Assembly (NCBI GenBank): GCA_024734555.1
Contig: JANPWX010000247.1
Location: forward strand, 1,268,563-1,332,562
Source of the DNA: Trochalopteron elliotii
Taxonomy: Eukaryota > Chordata > Aves > Passeriformes > Leiothrichidae
Reading direction: 5' to 3'
Length of the DNA stretch: 64,000 nucleotides
The translations under genes were made by a program, and so were the position numbers. Positions 51,515 to 63,100 of the stretch are shown piece after piece. Positions within the stretch are counted from its first letter, which is position 1; each line of letters opens with the position of its first letter. The notes beneath the pieces were generated by a model. It was not told the DNA's origin. It worked only from the letters and a program-made list of their open reading frames with translations, and searched no databases.

Positions 51515-51900
51515 TCTTGTGAAGAGCAGCAGAGGGAGCTGGCGCTGTTTAGCCAGGAGAAAAGAAGGCTCAGGGGAGACCTTACTACTCTCTACAACTA
51601 TCTGAAAGGAGTTCTATCCAGGTGGGTGTTGGTGTCTTCTCCCAGATAACAAACAACAGGACAATAGGAAATGGCCTCAGCTTGTGCCAAGGGAGGTTAG
51701 AGTGGATATTAGGAAAGCTTTCTTTATGGAAAGGGTGGTCAGGCATTGAAACAGGCTGTCCAGGCAAGTGGTGGAGTCACCATCCTTGGAAGTGTTCAAA
51801 AGGCATGTGCTTGTGGTTTAGTGGTGAAGGTGGTCACATGAGGTTAATGTTGGACTCAGGGATCTTAGAGGTCTTTTTCAAACTTAATGATTCTGTGATT
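51515..51900 (+). mobile_element. CR1 LINE 3' fragment with intact tail
   Basis: In + orientation: GAGGGAGCTGGCGCTGTTTA, GCCAGGAGAAAAGAAGGCTC, GGGGAGACCTTACTACTCTC, a stretch with GGACAATAGGAAATGGCC, GGAGTCACCATCCTTGGAAG and finally AATGATTCTGTGATT, two ATTCTGTG-type tail units. A variant GTTTAGTGGTGAAGG region precedes the tail. About 390 bp, 5'-truncated. Confidence 0.93.
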
Positions 51901-54714
51901 CATGAGTCTATACTTTTTGGATGCAGATGGTATCTTCCATACGTAACAATTTTGCAATGGATGGAAATGTTCATCAGTGTCACTCTTCTCATGGTCCATG
52001 CAGCAGCTAAGGACAAAGCAAGGGGTAGAAACTGCTGGCTTCAGCCACAGACCTGCTTCAACCATTGCTGAACAATTGCTTATTTTGTCTGTTCATTGCA
52101 TTTTTAAAAATAAGTTGGAAGTAATCTGGTTTGTTGGTTTCATCTGCTTTTACAAAAAAACCAGTGACAACACAAATGACTACTTGATACTTCTGTAAAT
52201 GTGTGGTATCAGGCAAAGGGAAGGAATGTTTGGGGTTTTTCCCTTGAATATTTTATTAACATTCCTGTGATGAGCACTGAGCAAGCTGAGACCTGAATTT
52301 CTGCTGCTGTGCTGAGACAACAGGAGACACCTCCCTCAGCTAAATTTCTAGTGAACTTTCCAAAGATAACAATGGGACAAAAGCCACAGGATCCCACAGA
52401 GGAACACCACCATCTCCTGACCATCCTTTAGACAAATTACTGGGGAAGCTTGACACTGAGGCAGCTGGATTCTGTGGAACTAACATTATCTCACCTTCAG
52501 CTTTCCACCTTGAATATAGCTGTGTATAAATAGAATGCAAAGTGATTTTTTTTGTATATGTGATATGATCATTAAAGTTAGCATTTTCTCTGCACTTGCT
52601 ATTCTGAACTGTATAGGAAAGCTAAATGAATTGTCAAGGAGATATAGTGGAAATTAATGATGGGGATAGAACTCCAAAGGGCTCTGGACATCTGGGCTCA
52701 GTGCTCTGCTGAACACCAGTAATTGGTTAAAATCTGTTAATATTACCTTAGGTGAATGTCCTAAGCTTTCCCTGACAACTCTGCTGGCTGCTAGCTATGC
52801 TTTTGTGCCTTCATTTCCAGCCCAGGGCCAGACATGCTCTGTTCCATCTCCTTGGGAAGAAGACTGGAGTGGAACTGGCAGATGACTGCTGCAACTGTTA
52901 TCACCTCTTAGCTCTGTCCCTCGTAGCCTGTGCTCACTGCCAGTGATCAAGTTACCTGGTCACAGGTATACAGTCTCCCAGCTTCCTATCATCTGCTTAG
53001 AGAGGAAACTTTAGCACCTGTGCTGGAAAACATGTAAAATTGTAAGAAATATTGCCCCTGTCAGTGATGGAAAACTGCAAAAATCTCACTCTGAACCACA
53101 AATGAAAAAAAACAAGATAAAAGACACCAGTGCTCTGCACGATATCACTAAGATTTGATGAAATGACACTTCTTAAAAAACAACCAAAACAAAAAGGATT
53201 TTTATGTCTGCCTTCAAACACAATCTTGAATAACAACTCATATTCCCAGTATCATGGCATGAAACCCTAGACATTGCAACTACACAAAGTATAGCTTATC
53301 CAATGTTATACCACCAGCAAGGACAAACTATTTTTAGAATTGTCATATATTATTGCACCTGAGCTTTATTGGTCTTCAGATTAAAAGAGGTTTTTCTTCA
53401 GAGAAGTCACTTGAATTTTATACTCATTTACTAAGTCTTATGTTACTATTCAATTTATTTTAAAGCAGATTCTTTGGGAAAAATTAGAAAGCTAATTTGA
53501 ATTGATTCTTTGGAGACTCAGGCTTAAATGAAGTGCCATAAAATTGGCAGTCAAAGTGAAAAAATAGAATTGAATTCTGTACTTGTACTACTCAATGGAC
53601 ACAGGCACCTTGCTCGCTGCTGCTGCTGCTGAGGGTTTTGATGCAATGTATTTCAGACAATTTAAACACACCTAAGCATGACACTTCACTGAGGTTTTGG
53701 TCACTAAGGAACCAGAGTATTCCTTGTTCAAATGGTTTTTATCAGATAAATTTATGGCTGGCAGGTTCATAAAATTCCTCATTCTCTCCAGGTTTTCAAA
53801 ACTAATTTTATAAATTCCTAGTGGCATTAATCCTAATATTGGGTAAGTAATGGTACTTGGGTAAGTAATGGTACTTTAGAAATTAGTTGTGGACTTGTGA
53901 GGGCAATGTTCCTCACCAACAACCTCCACTTTTTCCATTTCAAAGTGCACCAGCTCACATATGGATAAGAATATTTTGAGTGTCCAGCAGTTTTAATGCC
54001 AAATTTAGAACATTCTGTGACAGGTTTGAGGTTTAGGTAGCAGATGTTTGTTTTGAATTTTTCAAAAACAACATATCTTTTAGATTTTACTATCCTATAT
54101 TACAGGGCATCTAAAATGGTTAACATTTTCAGACTATTTAGGCCACCATGATTATTTGTTATGAAATGAGTAAAAAATTTTACAGGTTTTTGGTCAACAG
54201 GTCAAGCCTGTAGACAGAAACATTTTAGACATCTAGAGGCATTTTTCTCTACAAAAATGTGACTGTCTGCTTAACAGAATTTATGCTTTTCTGTAACTGT
54301 TTGATGCCTTTACAGCTTGGGAAATTCACAGAAATAATGGCTGAGGAGATGGTTGTTCAATTTCCTGTCACATAAATTACTGAGTAGATGTTCATTACTC
54401 CGTCTCAATGCTGTGCTCCCAACCTAATCAGAAGAAGAAATGAGGATTTGAAAACACATGCTGGAGAAAACTTGAGTACATGGTATTATTTGCTCTGCAC
54501 ATATGGTCTCATATTAGAAATGACTATTACTTGGTGTGAGTAAATATGTGAAGAAATATTTAAACTGAAAAAAAGATATATTGCTTTTTTCTTATAAACT
54601 TTATGTGAAAACAATTTTACTGAAAGAAGCCTTCATTCTCAGGATTATTTTCTGATGTGCCCAGCTTTCCAAACAACATTAGTCAGGAGCAGATATGCTT
54701 ATTTGCCTTAGCTC
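51901..54714. other. Unannotated intergenic DNA
   Basis: About 2.8 kb. A 149-codon + frame ending at 52071 begins in the CR1 and is a read-through. It contains the tandem 18-mer at 53841 and a (CTG)5 run at about 53617-53631. The segment 54280-54440 looks non-repetitive and may be conserved. Confidence 0.45.
53841..53876. repeat. Perfect tandem duplication of 18 bp
   Basis: GGGTAAGTAATGGTACTT occurs twice in a row without a mismatch, so it is probably a recent slippage or repair duplication. Each unit contains GGTAAGTA, a donor-like sequence. Confidence 0.95.
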
Positions 54715-54870
54715 CCATTGTAAGTGGACACCTGAAGTCAGACACCGAAGTTGATATTTAAATGTGGAAACTAAAATCCCCCAGTCTTTCACACATGCTA
54801 AGTTTTGCTATAACCCTCAGCAATCTCAGTGGGAGCTGTGGCTGCTCAACGTTTTGAAAATTTGGCAGTT
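54715..54870. mobile_element. Ancient DNA-transposon-like (MITE) fragment
   Basis: AAGTGGACACCTGAAGTCAG at about 54723, then CAATCTCAGTGGGAGCTGTG at 54821 and GCTGCTCAACGTTTTGAAAA, resemble the arm of a palindromic nonautonomous element widespread in turtles and crocodilians, whose outer end reads close to CTCTGAAAATCAGGCC. Only half of the palindrome is visible. The name of the family is not known to me with certainty. Confidence 0.4.
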
Positions 54871-56291
54871 TTAAGTGAGGTGCTTTGTGAAGGAGAGAGG
54901 TGTCTGTCTGTCTTGATCCAACTCAAATGCTCCTTGGAACCAGCTGGACATGAGGGGGGTTGTGATGCTTCCATTGTTTGCTGTACTGCTGAGCTGATGG
55001 AAACCTATGGACTGCTCTCCTCTGTGCCCCTGGCTTTCTGAAAGCAGAGCTTGCTGTTCAGAGACCTTCAGGCACCTGCTATTCAGAAATTTTCTTCTAC
55101 CCCTTTTTGCTTAAGACATTAAGCAGAATTTGCCAACGTGCTGGCAGCCACAAGCATGTCAAGCTGTTTGGCTCTGGGAAGTGACATGTGGTGCGTTTTC
55201 TCATTCGTAGGGCAGAATTTTGACAGAGCTGATCTCTGGATCCCTGGAAATCCTTTAGCATCTGTCATGCTTACATAAAGAGTAATGTTTGCTCAAAGCC
55301 AGAGACCTGTCCTCAGTGTATCTCTATGGCTAAGAATGTGAAATTTCCCTCTATTGAAAATGGAATTGTTTCTGAATGCTGCATGCAATAAGAATAAAGA
55401 AAAAATAAGAAAAGTAAATTTAACCCAGTTGTCTCTGATTTGTATTTCTGTTCTTACTCCACCAGAAGCCTGAGTCTTTCCTCTCTGTGCAGAACAGCAT
55501 TTTGGGAACAAGCACTTACCCGTGATGCAACCCTGAGCCAGACATGTCCCTCTCTTTCTTCCAAGTGAGCATGTGAAAAGACATTGGCACTGTCCAGTCC
55601 TTAGATCTGTCTTATATAAATGTTTAATATTGAAGTAAGCCAGCATAATCTTTTTCCATAGATAAACATAGTTTTCTGACACCAAATGAAGCACAAGGTT
55701 TGGAAACCTGCCCCCTTCCTGCTCCCATCTCTCTGTAGGGTACCTCCTTCCCTCAAGCCTGGCTTTTCCATCCTGTGGTTTTCAGTGGCTTCTTGGGCTG
55801 ATTAAGTCCATGAAACTCTTGCCATTCCTTGAAGAAACCTGCTGCTCCCTGGGTCCCCACAGCTCCAGGTCTGCTCCCTCCTGCCAGCCTCCTGGTGAAC
55901 CCCAAAGCCTTCCCCATGGCCCCATCCAGTGGTCCCAAGCAGAGAAATCTCCCAGCAGCCTGTTCTACCAACCTGTATAAGGAAAGTAATGATTTGTTAA
56001 GAAACCTGTTTTCATCCTGTTGAATTAAGAGTTAACTACAAGCTTTGTGTTTTACCCAATGATCTCATTGGTGACTTTTTTCTTGGAGAAGGAAGTTGGC
56101 CAGCAGTTTTGGTTGTTACACAATTGTAAATAATGATGTAAATTGTTAATTACATGATATTTGTCTATTTGCTGAAGATTAGTAATGGCCTTTTAAGAAC
56201 CTCAGCAGATTTTGGGGGGGTTATTAAATCATATGGCAGGGATGGATCCATGCCTGGTTCTAAATGGCAAATTGATTCCAGGTAAGGTCTA
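54871..56291. other. Unannotated intergenic DNA
   Basis: About 1.4 kb. The 133-codon minus frame at 55293-55694 and overlapping frames at 55753-56023 show no domain. A somewhat GC-rich part spans 55730-55940. Confidence 0.45.
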
Positions 56292-56297
56292 GAGAAA

Positions 56298-56810
56298 TGT
56301 TGCAGCAGCCCTCTTATTAGAGGATAAAAATGAGCCAAGGCACAGAGTTAAACACAGCATAAAAAGGGTACTGGTTTATTCATCTTCAACTATTCACTAA
56401 CTGGCTGCAGCAAGCTCCTACTGTAGGTTTTCCTTGCCTTCCCTTTCCTTTCTGACTGCTGGTTATTTCCTGCTAAACCATGACTGCACGTACCAGTTTG
56501 CAGACTCTGAATGCAGGCTTTTACCTGGCTAGACTATGACTGCAGGTTCCAACCACAGGCACTAACTGCAGACCCAGACTGACATCACAGCAGTGATTCT
56601 CTCTCCTCAGAGTCATGCTTCATGAGTCTCTCCTTCATGCTCCTCAAAGTTCCTCCTCCATGATGCTCCTCCCCTTAGCAGCTAACCCCCTCTTTTACCT
56701 CGCTCATCCTTATTGGATACAGCTGTGACTCATCAGGGGTGAGGTAATTAGGTAATTAACACAGCTGTTACTTGTCAGGGGTGAGGTCACCTATATGCCC
56801 TTCTCCTACA
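56298..56810 (-). mobile_element. ERVK-type solo LTR (copy C) with perfect 6-bp duplication
   Basis: GAGAAA at 56292-56297 and 56811-56816 is a perfect 6-bp target-site duplication around a 513-bp block with TGT and ACA ends. In minus orientation it starts TGTAGGAGAAGGGCATATAG, carries a promoter-like GGTAAAAGAGGGGG near 56690, and has AATAAA near 56372-56377 about 75 bases before its end GGGCTGCTGCAACA. It shares GGTAATTAACACAGCTGTTA at its U3 start with the LTRs at 33 and 58 kb but is otherwise different, so it is a related subfamily. No internal viral sequence adjoins it. Confidence 0.9.
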
Positions 56811-56816
56811 GAGAAA

Positions 56817-58015
56817 GTATGCAAGGACAATGAAAGACATTTCTTACTTTTTAGGGAAAAGAGCTCCGTAAGAACAGGAAATCATTGCAAACAATTTCGA
56901 TAATTTAAGCAGTTTTTTAAAATTAGACTTTGATAATTGCAGTGACTTGTCTCTTTTTCATAACTGTGTCTGAGTCCCTTTGCTGATCTGAGTGCTGTCC
57001 CTCACACAGGGGGTCTTGTGTCTCATTTGTATTAAGATGAAAACTCATTTTTCTCAGGTTTATACCAGAGTTTAGTTATAATGATGACTATCTTCTAATT
57101 CTAAATAAATAAAGGGAGAATTATTAATAAATCTCATTTTATTTAGGTATTTATTAGATCTTGTTACCAGAAATAGTAACATAGTAAAACCAGATTTGAT
57201 TATTAGCTAAACCTTTAACAACATAACTCAAACAATAGAGAAGTTTTCTCTTTGAATTAAGCAAAAGAAGACACAATTTCCATTCTTTTAGCCAGCACAA
57301 TAATTTTCTTTTGAAAACCTTTTGGAAATGTTCTTTTAGAAGATTCTGACCTTTTTTTATTCTCATAGCTTTTAGGGGTAACGTGAAAGAAGTAAAGCAG
57401 GAAATTCAAGTGCAGGAAGCAAAAAAAGGATGAAACTCAGGAGAGGGTTTTCTTTTCATTTCAGAAAAATGGAAATTGAAAATAATCTAACAAATCTTTT
57501 TATGGGAAGCTGAGTAAGTAGACATTGTTTATTTCAAAAGTACCTATAAAAATAGTAGTATAAATTAAAATATTTGCAATCATTACAAGCTGTCCATAGG
57601 CAGTCTTACTGTAATTATTTTTCTCTGTGTCTAATGCTGAAGTGTCACAGCATGGAAATAAGTGCCAATAGATAGACTTTTGATAGTAAATACATAGTAT
57701 TGTCACATAGTAATCCAAGTAAGAAATAGTACAATGGTAAGGGAATTATCTTTATTTAAGAGCTGGGAGCACATGTCTATAGCAGAGCTGAGGGCAAAGC
57801 AGAGCATATGCTGCAGACTCTGTGTGTCCTTTCTGCCTATCCTGTCCCTGAGCAAAGCAGAGAACCTGGCTGAGGTACTGCTGGCACCCAGGGTGCTACC
57901 TAGCAGCTGCAGTGCCCCACACCTCTGTGGGTGTATCAATAGCTTACAGCTATCCAGACAGAGCACTTTTGCTCTGATGCTTTCCAGGTATAATTTCAAT
58001 GGGACATCAATATCC
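56817..58015. other. Unannotated intergenic DNA
   Basis: About 1.2 kb. From about 57735 to 58015 the sequence is GC-richer and carries AATAAA on the minus strand at about 57752-57757 with frames of 98 (minus) and 160 (+) codons. It abuts the next LTR and could be repeat-derived, but no family was recognised. Confidence 0.45.
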
Positions 58016-58021
58016 AGCTCC

Positions 58022-58460
58022 TGTCAAGAGTTGAGACGGCCACAACACTCAGAATGCTTCAATAAAACTTCAGAGGCTTCAAGCATCAGCACCTTATTAT
58101 CTAGACACCTTTTATATCTTTTCTATGTAGCAATCCTATGGGCAGCTCCCCACAGCTCTTTCTGTCCTCCTTCTCTCTTCCTTCTGCAGTTCCAGCTCGC
58201 TGCTTCCTGCCCCTAGCACGGCTGCCTAACCGTGTCTGTCCCTCCTACAGTGGCTTACCTTATCTGTCCCTTGCCCGACCTCCCATCCCTTCCTCCTCAC
58301 AGCACAGCCAGCAGACTCTAACTGACTCCCTTCTAACTCACTCACTCTTTATCACACCCATAAGCAGTGAGGGCAAAGCTGTTCCCACTCTTTGGTAATT
58401 AACACAGCTGCAATATATTGGAGGCAGGATTGCCTTTAGCACCACCTCTGTCTTCCCACA
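58022..58460 (-). mobile_element. ERVK-type solo LTR (copy B), sister of the 33 kb copy
   Basis: It is collinear with 33246-33761: CATCAGCACCTTATTATCTA, ATCCTATGGGCAGCTCC, TCACAGCACAGCCAGCAGAC, TTATCACACCCATAAGCAGT, GTTCCCACTCTTTGGTAATT and a shared end TGTCTTCCCACA. Flanks AGCTCC (58016-58021) and AGTTCC (58461-58466) match at five of six bases, a likely mutated 6-bp duplication. In minus orientation it starts TGTGGGAAGACAG and ends CTCTTGACA, 439 bp. The matching place of the 33 kb pentamer array has only ordinary ACTCAC-like sequence. Confidence 0.83.
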
Positions 58461-58466
58461 AGTTCC

Positions 58467-60140
58467 AGCTGCAGCTGCCTTTGCTTTGCTTTAATTATCT
58501 GATGACCATGTAACTCCATTTATTTAATAATTTTTTCAAGCTATGAGAAAAGTAAAATCTGAAAGATATGTACAAAGAACCAGAAAATGAACAACATAGA
58601 CATCTTTGTAAAGCTGCATTTGTGAAACAACAACATTCTCACATTTACAAAACAAGACTTAAACCAAGTAAATTAGTACTAAAAAACTTTACAAGCCTCA
58701 CAATAAATCTTGTTTTTCAATATACACAGGAAACATAAAAGCACTGTCATGCCGAGTAACAAATTCCCTTTTCCTCATCACATGACAAGACCTCTGACTG
58801 GAGCTGTCCCCCAGAATAGTCTGACTTTATCTTTGTTGTTCACAACAAATCCAATACATCATTTTTTGACTTTTAGAATCAGGTTGACATTTTATTATTA
58901 ATGTTAGTAAGCAGAAAATATTATCAATAGAGTTTACCTTAACAGTTACTTACATTGTCCCACATGATAATGAAGACATAAATTTTTAAATATCTGTGCA
59001 TAAGTGTATTCCAAGAAGAAGAACATTTGTAGTTCCAGAACTCTGTTCCCTTTCTTAATGAAAGATGTAGATGAACAAACTGATCTCCAAATAACCCAAG
59101 CCACTCCAATGGTTTTACAGTAAAGGTAAGTTACAGTTTCTTCTAATCTGATACATTTTCTAAAAGGCTGAGGAGATGAAAGGCCATTCACTAGACTGAG
59201 GTAAGTGCTTCAAAGAATGTGAAACTCAAAAAACTTACACATTTCTGACAAAATGCTACATGCTTTGTATTTGCGAAATTAATAATAGATTGATTTTATT
59301 AGATATAGAACTAAAATATTTTTTTTAAATCACCATTTTTAATATGCTTCATTCACAAAACTTAAATGTAAGATGTGCTTAGACATGTTTCAAAACTTAC
59401 CCTGTAATTATAATATCTGGAGGATCCATGTGCCATCCCCCTTAAATCGCCTGGCCACTGCACCATGTAATTGAGGGCAGAAATGGACCAGGATCCATCT
59501 GCTCATGTATGTCAGCAAGGAATTATCTATAATGATTCTTTGCCCATTTATCATTTGGTAGAAGATTTTGCAATAATTTCTTCAGCTCTCGTGCATCCCC
59601 ACTCTACAGCCACGTTTGCACTGTGTTTGTGTGGCATGTGTTGAAAACAATTATTAGCACATGCTGAAGACTATCAAATGGGATGTTTGCAGCTGTCATT
59701 TCCCAGGATTATCTTTTGCCTCCCATTTGGGCTGATTATGTCTGTTGTCAACAGGCTGTTGGAGGATCATGTTAACAGGGGCCAAATGCAAGACTTTTCT
59801 CATCAGACAGCACTTAGGGGTAGGAAACTGAAGGGAAAGAAATGTAGGGGAGATAAAAAGAAAAAATAGGCACAGAGAAAGAACAACAGAGTTTTGTTCA
59901 TAGCTGAGAGATGTTTCATAATTTCGGCATAATTTGGCTTTTTGATGAAGCTAATGCTTCATTCAATGCAATTTTATTCTTAAATTACCTACAAATTCAA
60001 AATGATCTTCTGACTACATCATCTGGTCTGACTCAGACGTGGCAAATACAATATGAGCAACTCCACATCACTAAGGCACTGGAGCCTGCAGCTGGGGAAG
60101 CCGGGGGCATTTCCTCAAATTCCCATTGAAGTTGCTAGAA
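58467..60140. other. Intergenic DNA with candidate conserved noncoding blocks
   Basis: About 1.7 kb. The blocks 59400-59870 and 59920-60080 are non-repetitive and have balanced composition with homeobox-like ATTA and CAATTA cores (GAAAACAATTATTAGCACAT near 59643), the texture typical of conserved regulatory DNA near transcription-factor genes. No exon was recognised. The conservation itself is not shown by the sequence. Confidence 0.4.
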
Positions 60141-63100
60141 GGTTTTCCTAAATAAAGAAAGAAGTGCCTGTGATTAGACTATGTTCCTCACAGGATGGGG
60201 ATGTGCTGGGAAAAATTCCCTGTATCTAAAGGCTTGTCAAAAATACAACCCCCAGCACACACAGCATTTCACAGCTGAGAGCCGGATGGATGGTGGAGAC
60301 TCTTCACTGAGTCACCTTTCTCCACCTTTTCTTTTTTCATCTGTTTAAGGCAGGGAGAAATAATCACCGATATGTAGGCTGGGAGAAGTGCAGGGTATTA
60401 CACTCCAAAAGCTAAAATAGTCACAAGCACTTGATGCCTTGCTGCACTGAGAACTACTCACAAGTTGCTGCTCCTAAAGTCCAGCCATATGTGTTAGAAA
60501 AACTCATGTGAAGTTTTAATGTGCAAGTAGATAGTTAGACAGGCACATGAATATTTCACGGGGAATTGTTAGACTCAGATAAATACACAAGAAACTTTTA
60601 TTCAGATACAAATTTGCCTTTACTCAGGCATTGAATTTGGTACACAAGGGGTTCAATATTTGACAGTTGAGTGTAGGTATCCATATGAATTGATACTTCT
60701 CAGTTAGATAGTGGGTGTTTCTTTAAAATAAGTTCTCAATCAAATAAAGGTTAAATTAAGTCAGTGACACACATGATGTGCTGCAGGTAGGAGAGCAATA
60801 AAACAGGTATGGCTCTGCATAACATGCATTTTTTATATTGTACTCTTCAGATTTTGTCTGCAAGAGGAGTTTGATGCAATCAGTTGCAGCTCTTACAAGA
60901 AAACAGAAATCCATTGACAGTAATTATCTTCCTTAAGACAGAGCTTTATACAGCTTCTCCATCATCTCCCCCTCCTTGTCTGGCAAAATGAGAGTGAACG
61001 CCAGTGCAGGTTCCTGTGGGGAGTTTTTTTTGGCTGGAGCCTGGCAGGCACAGATGGACAACCTGCTGCAGTCCCTGGTCCTACTTGGCTGAACAACCAC
61101 ACTGGATCATCTAATGGATCCTCAGAGCCATGAGAGCACTTGCTTGCTCTGAACTGCAGTTCCCCCTTGCTCTGAACTGCAGGTTTCCTTGGGTTGACAA
61201 CTGGCACACTGTAGTCCCTCTCAAAACAATTTCTCTCTGATGCCCATTTTAGGTTTATGACATGCCTTGTGGCCTACCTCTCTTCCTTCTCCCGCACACA
61301 GAGTCATGAGAAAGCCTCTACCCTTTGTACCCACCACTCAGCTTCCAGGCCCTGGTGCTCTATACAGAAAGAACATGGGTCATTAGGCACATTCCTGGGC
61401 CACTGGCGGATGAGAGGGCCTGGTCCTAAGAAGCTCAGATTGGCAGCACAGCACATGACATGGTCCATTGCAGTTGCCCCAGGCACTGCTGATGCTTCTG
61501 GCCCACCAGATCTCCCTGGAACACCTGCCTAGGTGAGGGTGGCTAGAAAGGAAAAGCCATGGGATAAAGGCAACATAGAGAAACACAGGGCTCCTGTAGA
61601 ATTAGCAGGATGAGGGGAATGTTGGCAGTGTGGTGAGGCCTTGAGTATGGGCAGTTGATGACAGGAAGAGGAACAGCTGGAGAGAAGGGCATCAAGGCCA
61701 TTTGGAGCATGGGACATCACAGCTCAGGGTAAGCCTCTGCTGCAGTGGCTGTATCTGCTCGTGGTGTCCTGTGCTGCTGTCCCAATGCCCACACAAGCCT
61801 GCTGCTGTCCTGCAGGCTCCAGCTGGGCCCCTTTTCTACCCTTCTTCCTGGTGCTACATTCCTGCTTTGTTTCTTCCTGTAGACAGTCCTTGAACCCTGA
61901 GAGGCCAAGCTCTTTTTCATTTATTCATTCCGACAATCCCACTTGCTGTATGTACTGACTAGTTTCCCTGCTAGCCCCCATGAAACCAGCAATGCTGCAT
62001 CCATCTCTCTTCCGTGCAATCTCTGTTGCCCTCCAGACTGACAATATGGCTTCTGCTTATCTGAATTCCTTCTGTGTACTCTGACACCAGGGTGTTAGAT
62101 GAGTTTCTGGGAAGACAGGCTTCCCACGCCCAATGCCCTGAAGAAAGCTGGTCTGAGGTTACGTTTTTCAAGTATGCAATGTGGCTTCACTAAAACCCAT
62201 GATAACCGTGTGTAGTCAAAGCAATCTCATCTAGACAGTGGCTAACATTGCAGATGCTTGGACTCTTTCACGGTATTCCTTTTTTTCTCTAATTTTTTTT
62301 TTCTCCCTCCCTCTGTTTTGTACTTATCTCCCCACCATATCTGGGGTCTTCAGTCTCCTTGCCCATACTAGAAAAATGAGGAATCTATGACAATAGTACA
62401 AGAGTATCTTGTGACTATGAAACAGTGGTAGATGGCTTTGACAGCACAATTATGTTTAACCCAGTGGAATTGAGTCTTTTTTATCCCACAGCTAAGAATC
62501 TGACTCCTATTTTCAAAAAATTAATTCTTTTCAGATTTATAGAAGTCATCCAATGTCTACTTCTTGCTGCTTCTTCTTTTTGTCAAAGCACTTTACTTTT
62601 CTGTTCTCACAACAATCTACTTTTTGAAAACAATGAATGAATTTCATAAGAATAATGATCTTGTATGTGAAGCTCAATCAATCCAATTTTCAAGCCTTTT
62701 TGAAGTTTGCCAAGCTCTACAGCTTAAAAATCCACACTTCAGCTTTTCACAGCAAGTGTGAGATGCGTCTTAAATTTTTGGGCAGTTGGAGCATTTGCTG
62801 TCCTCAGGCAACATCAATTTGTACATTACCACAATGAGCCCAAATTGCTCTCCATGGTTTGATTCATTTCCAGAGGCAAATTATAAGATTTAGGCACAAC
62901 TGGGAAGATATAGATGAGAATTTCAAAAGTTCCTTCCAGCACATATAAGCTCAGCTTCCTTAAAACTGCTAGCACTTGTGCTCCAGGTCAGTCAGTATTC
63001 AATGTCTGCTCACATAACACTTTATTATACCTCTGTTAAGGTGTGTTAGGAGAGCCCAGCAGGCATACTTCTTATTTCTGAATTGACTGTAAGCTAGTGA

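Noticed and set aside
57734..58216. 160-codon + frame
   Set aside because: It extends from unclassified sequence into the LTR at 58022-58460 and shows no protein homology by eye.
57735..58460. Longer LTR model for copy B ending at TGGTAAGG
   Set aside because: The flanks there do not match; ending at 58022 gives a near-perfect 6-bp duplication and a length agreeing with copy A without its array.
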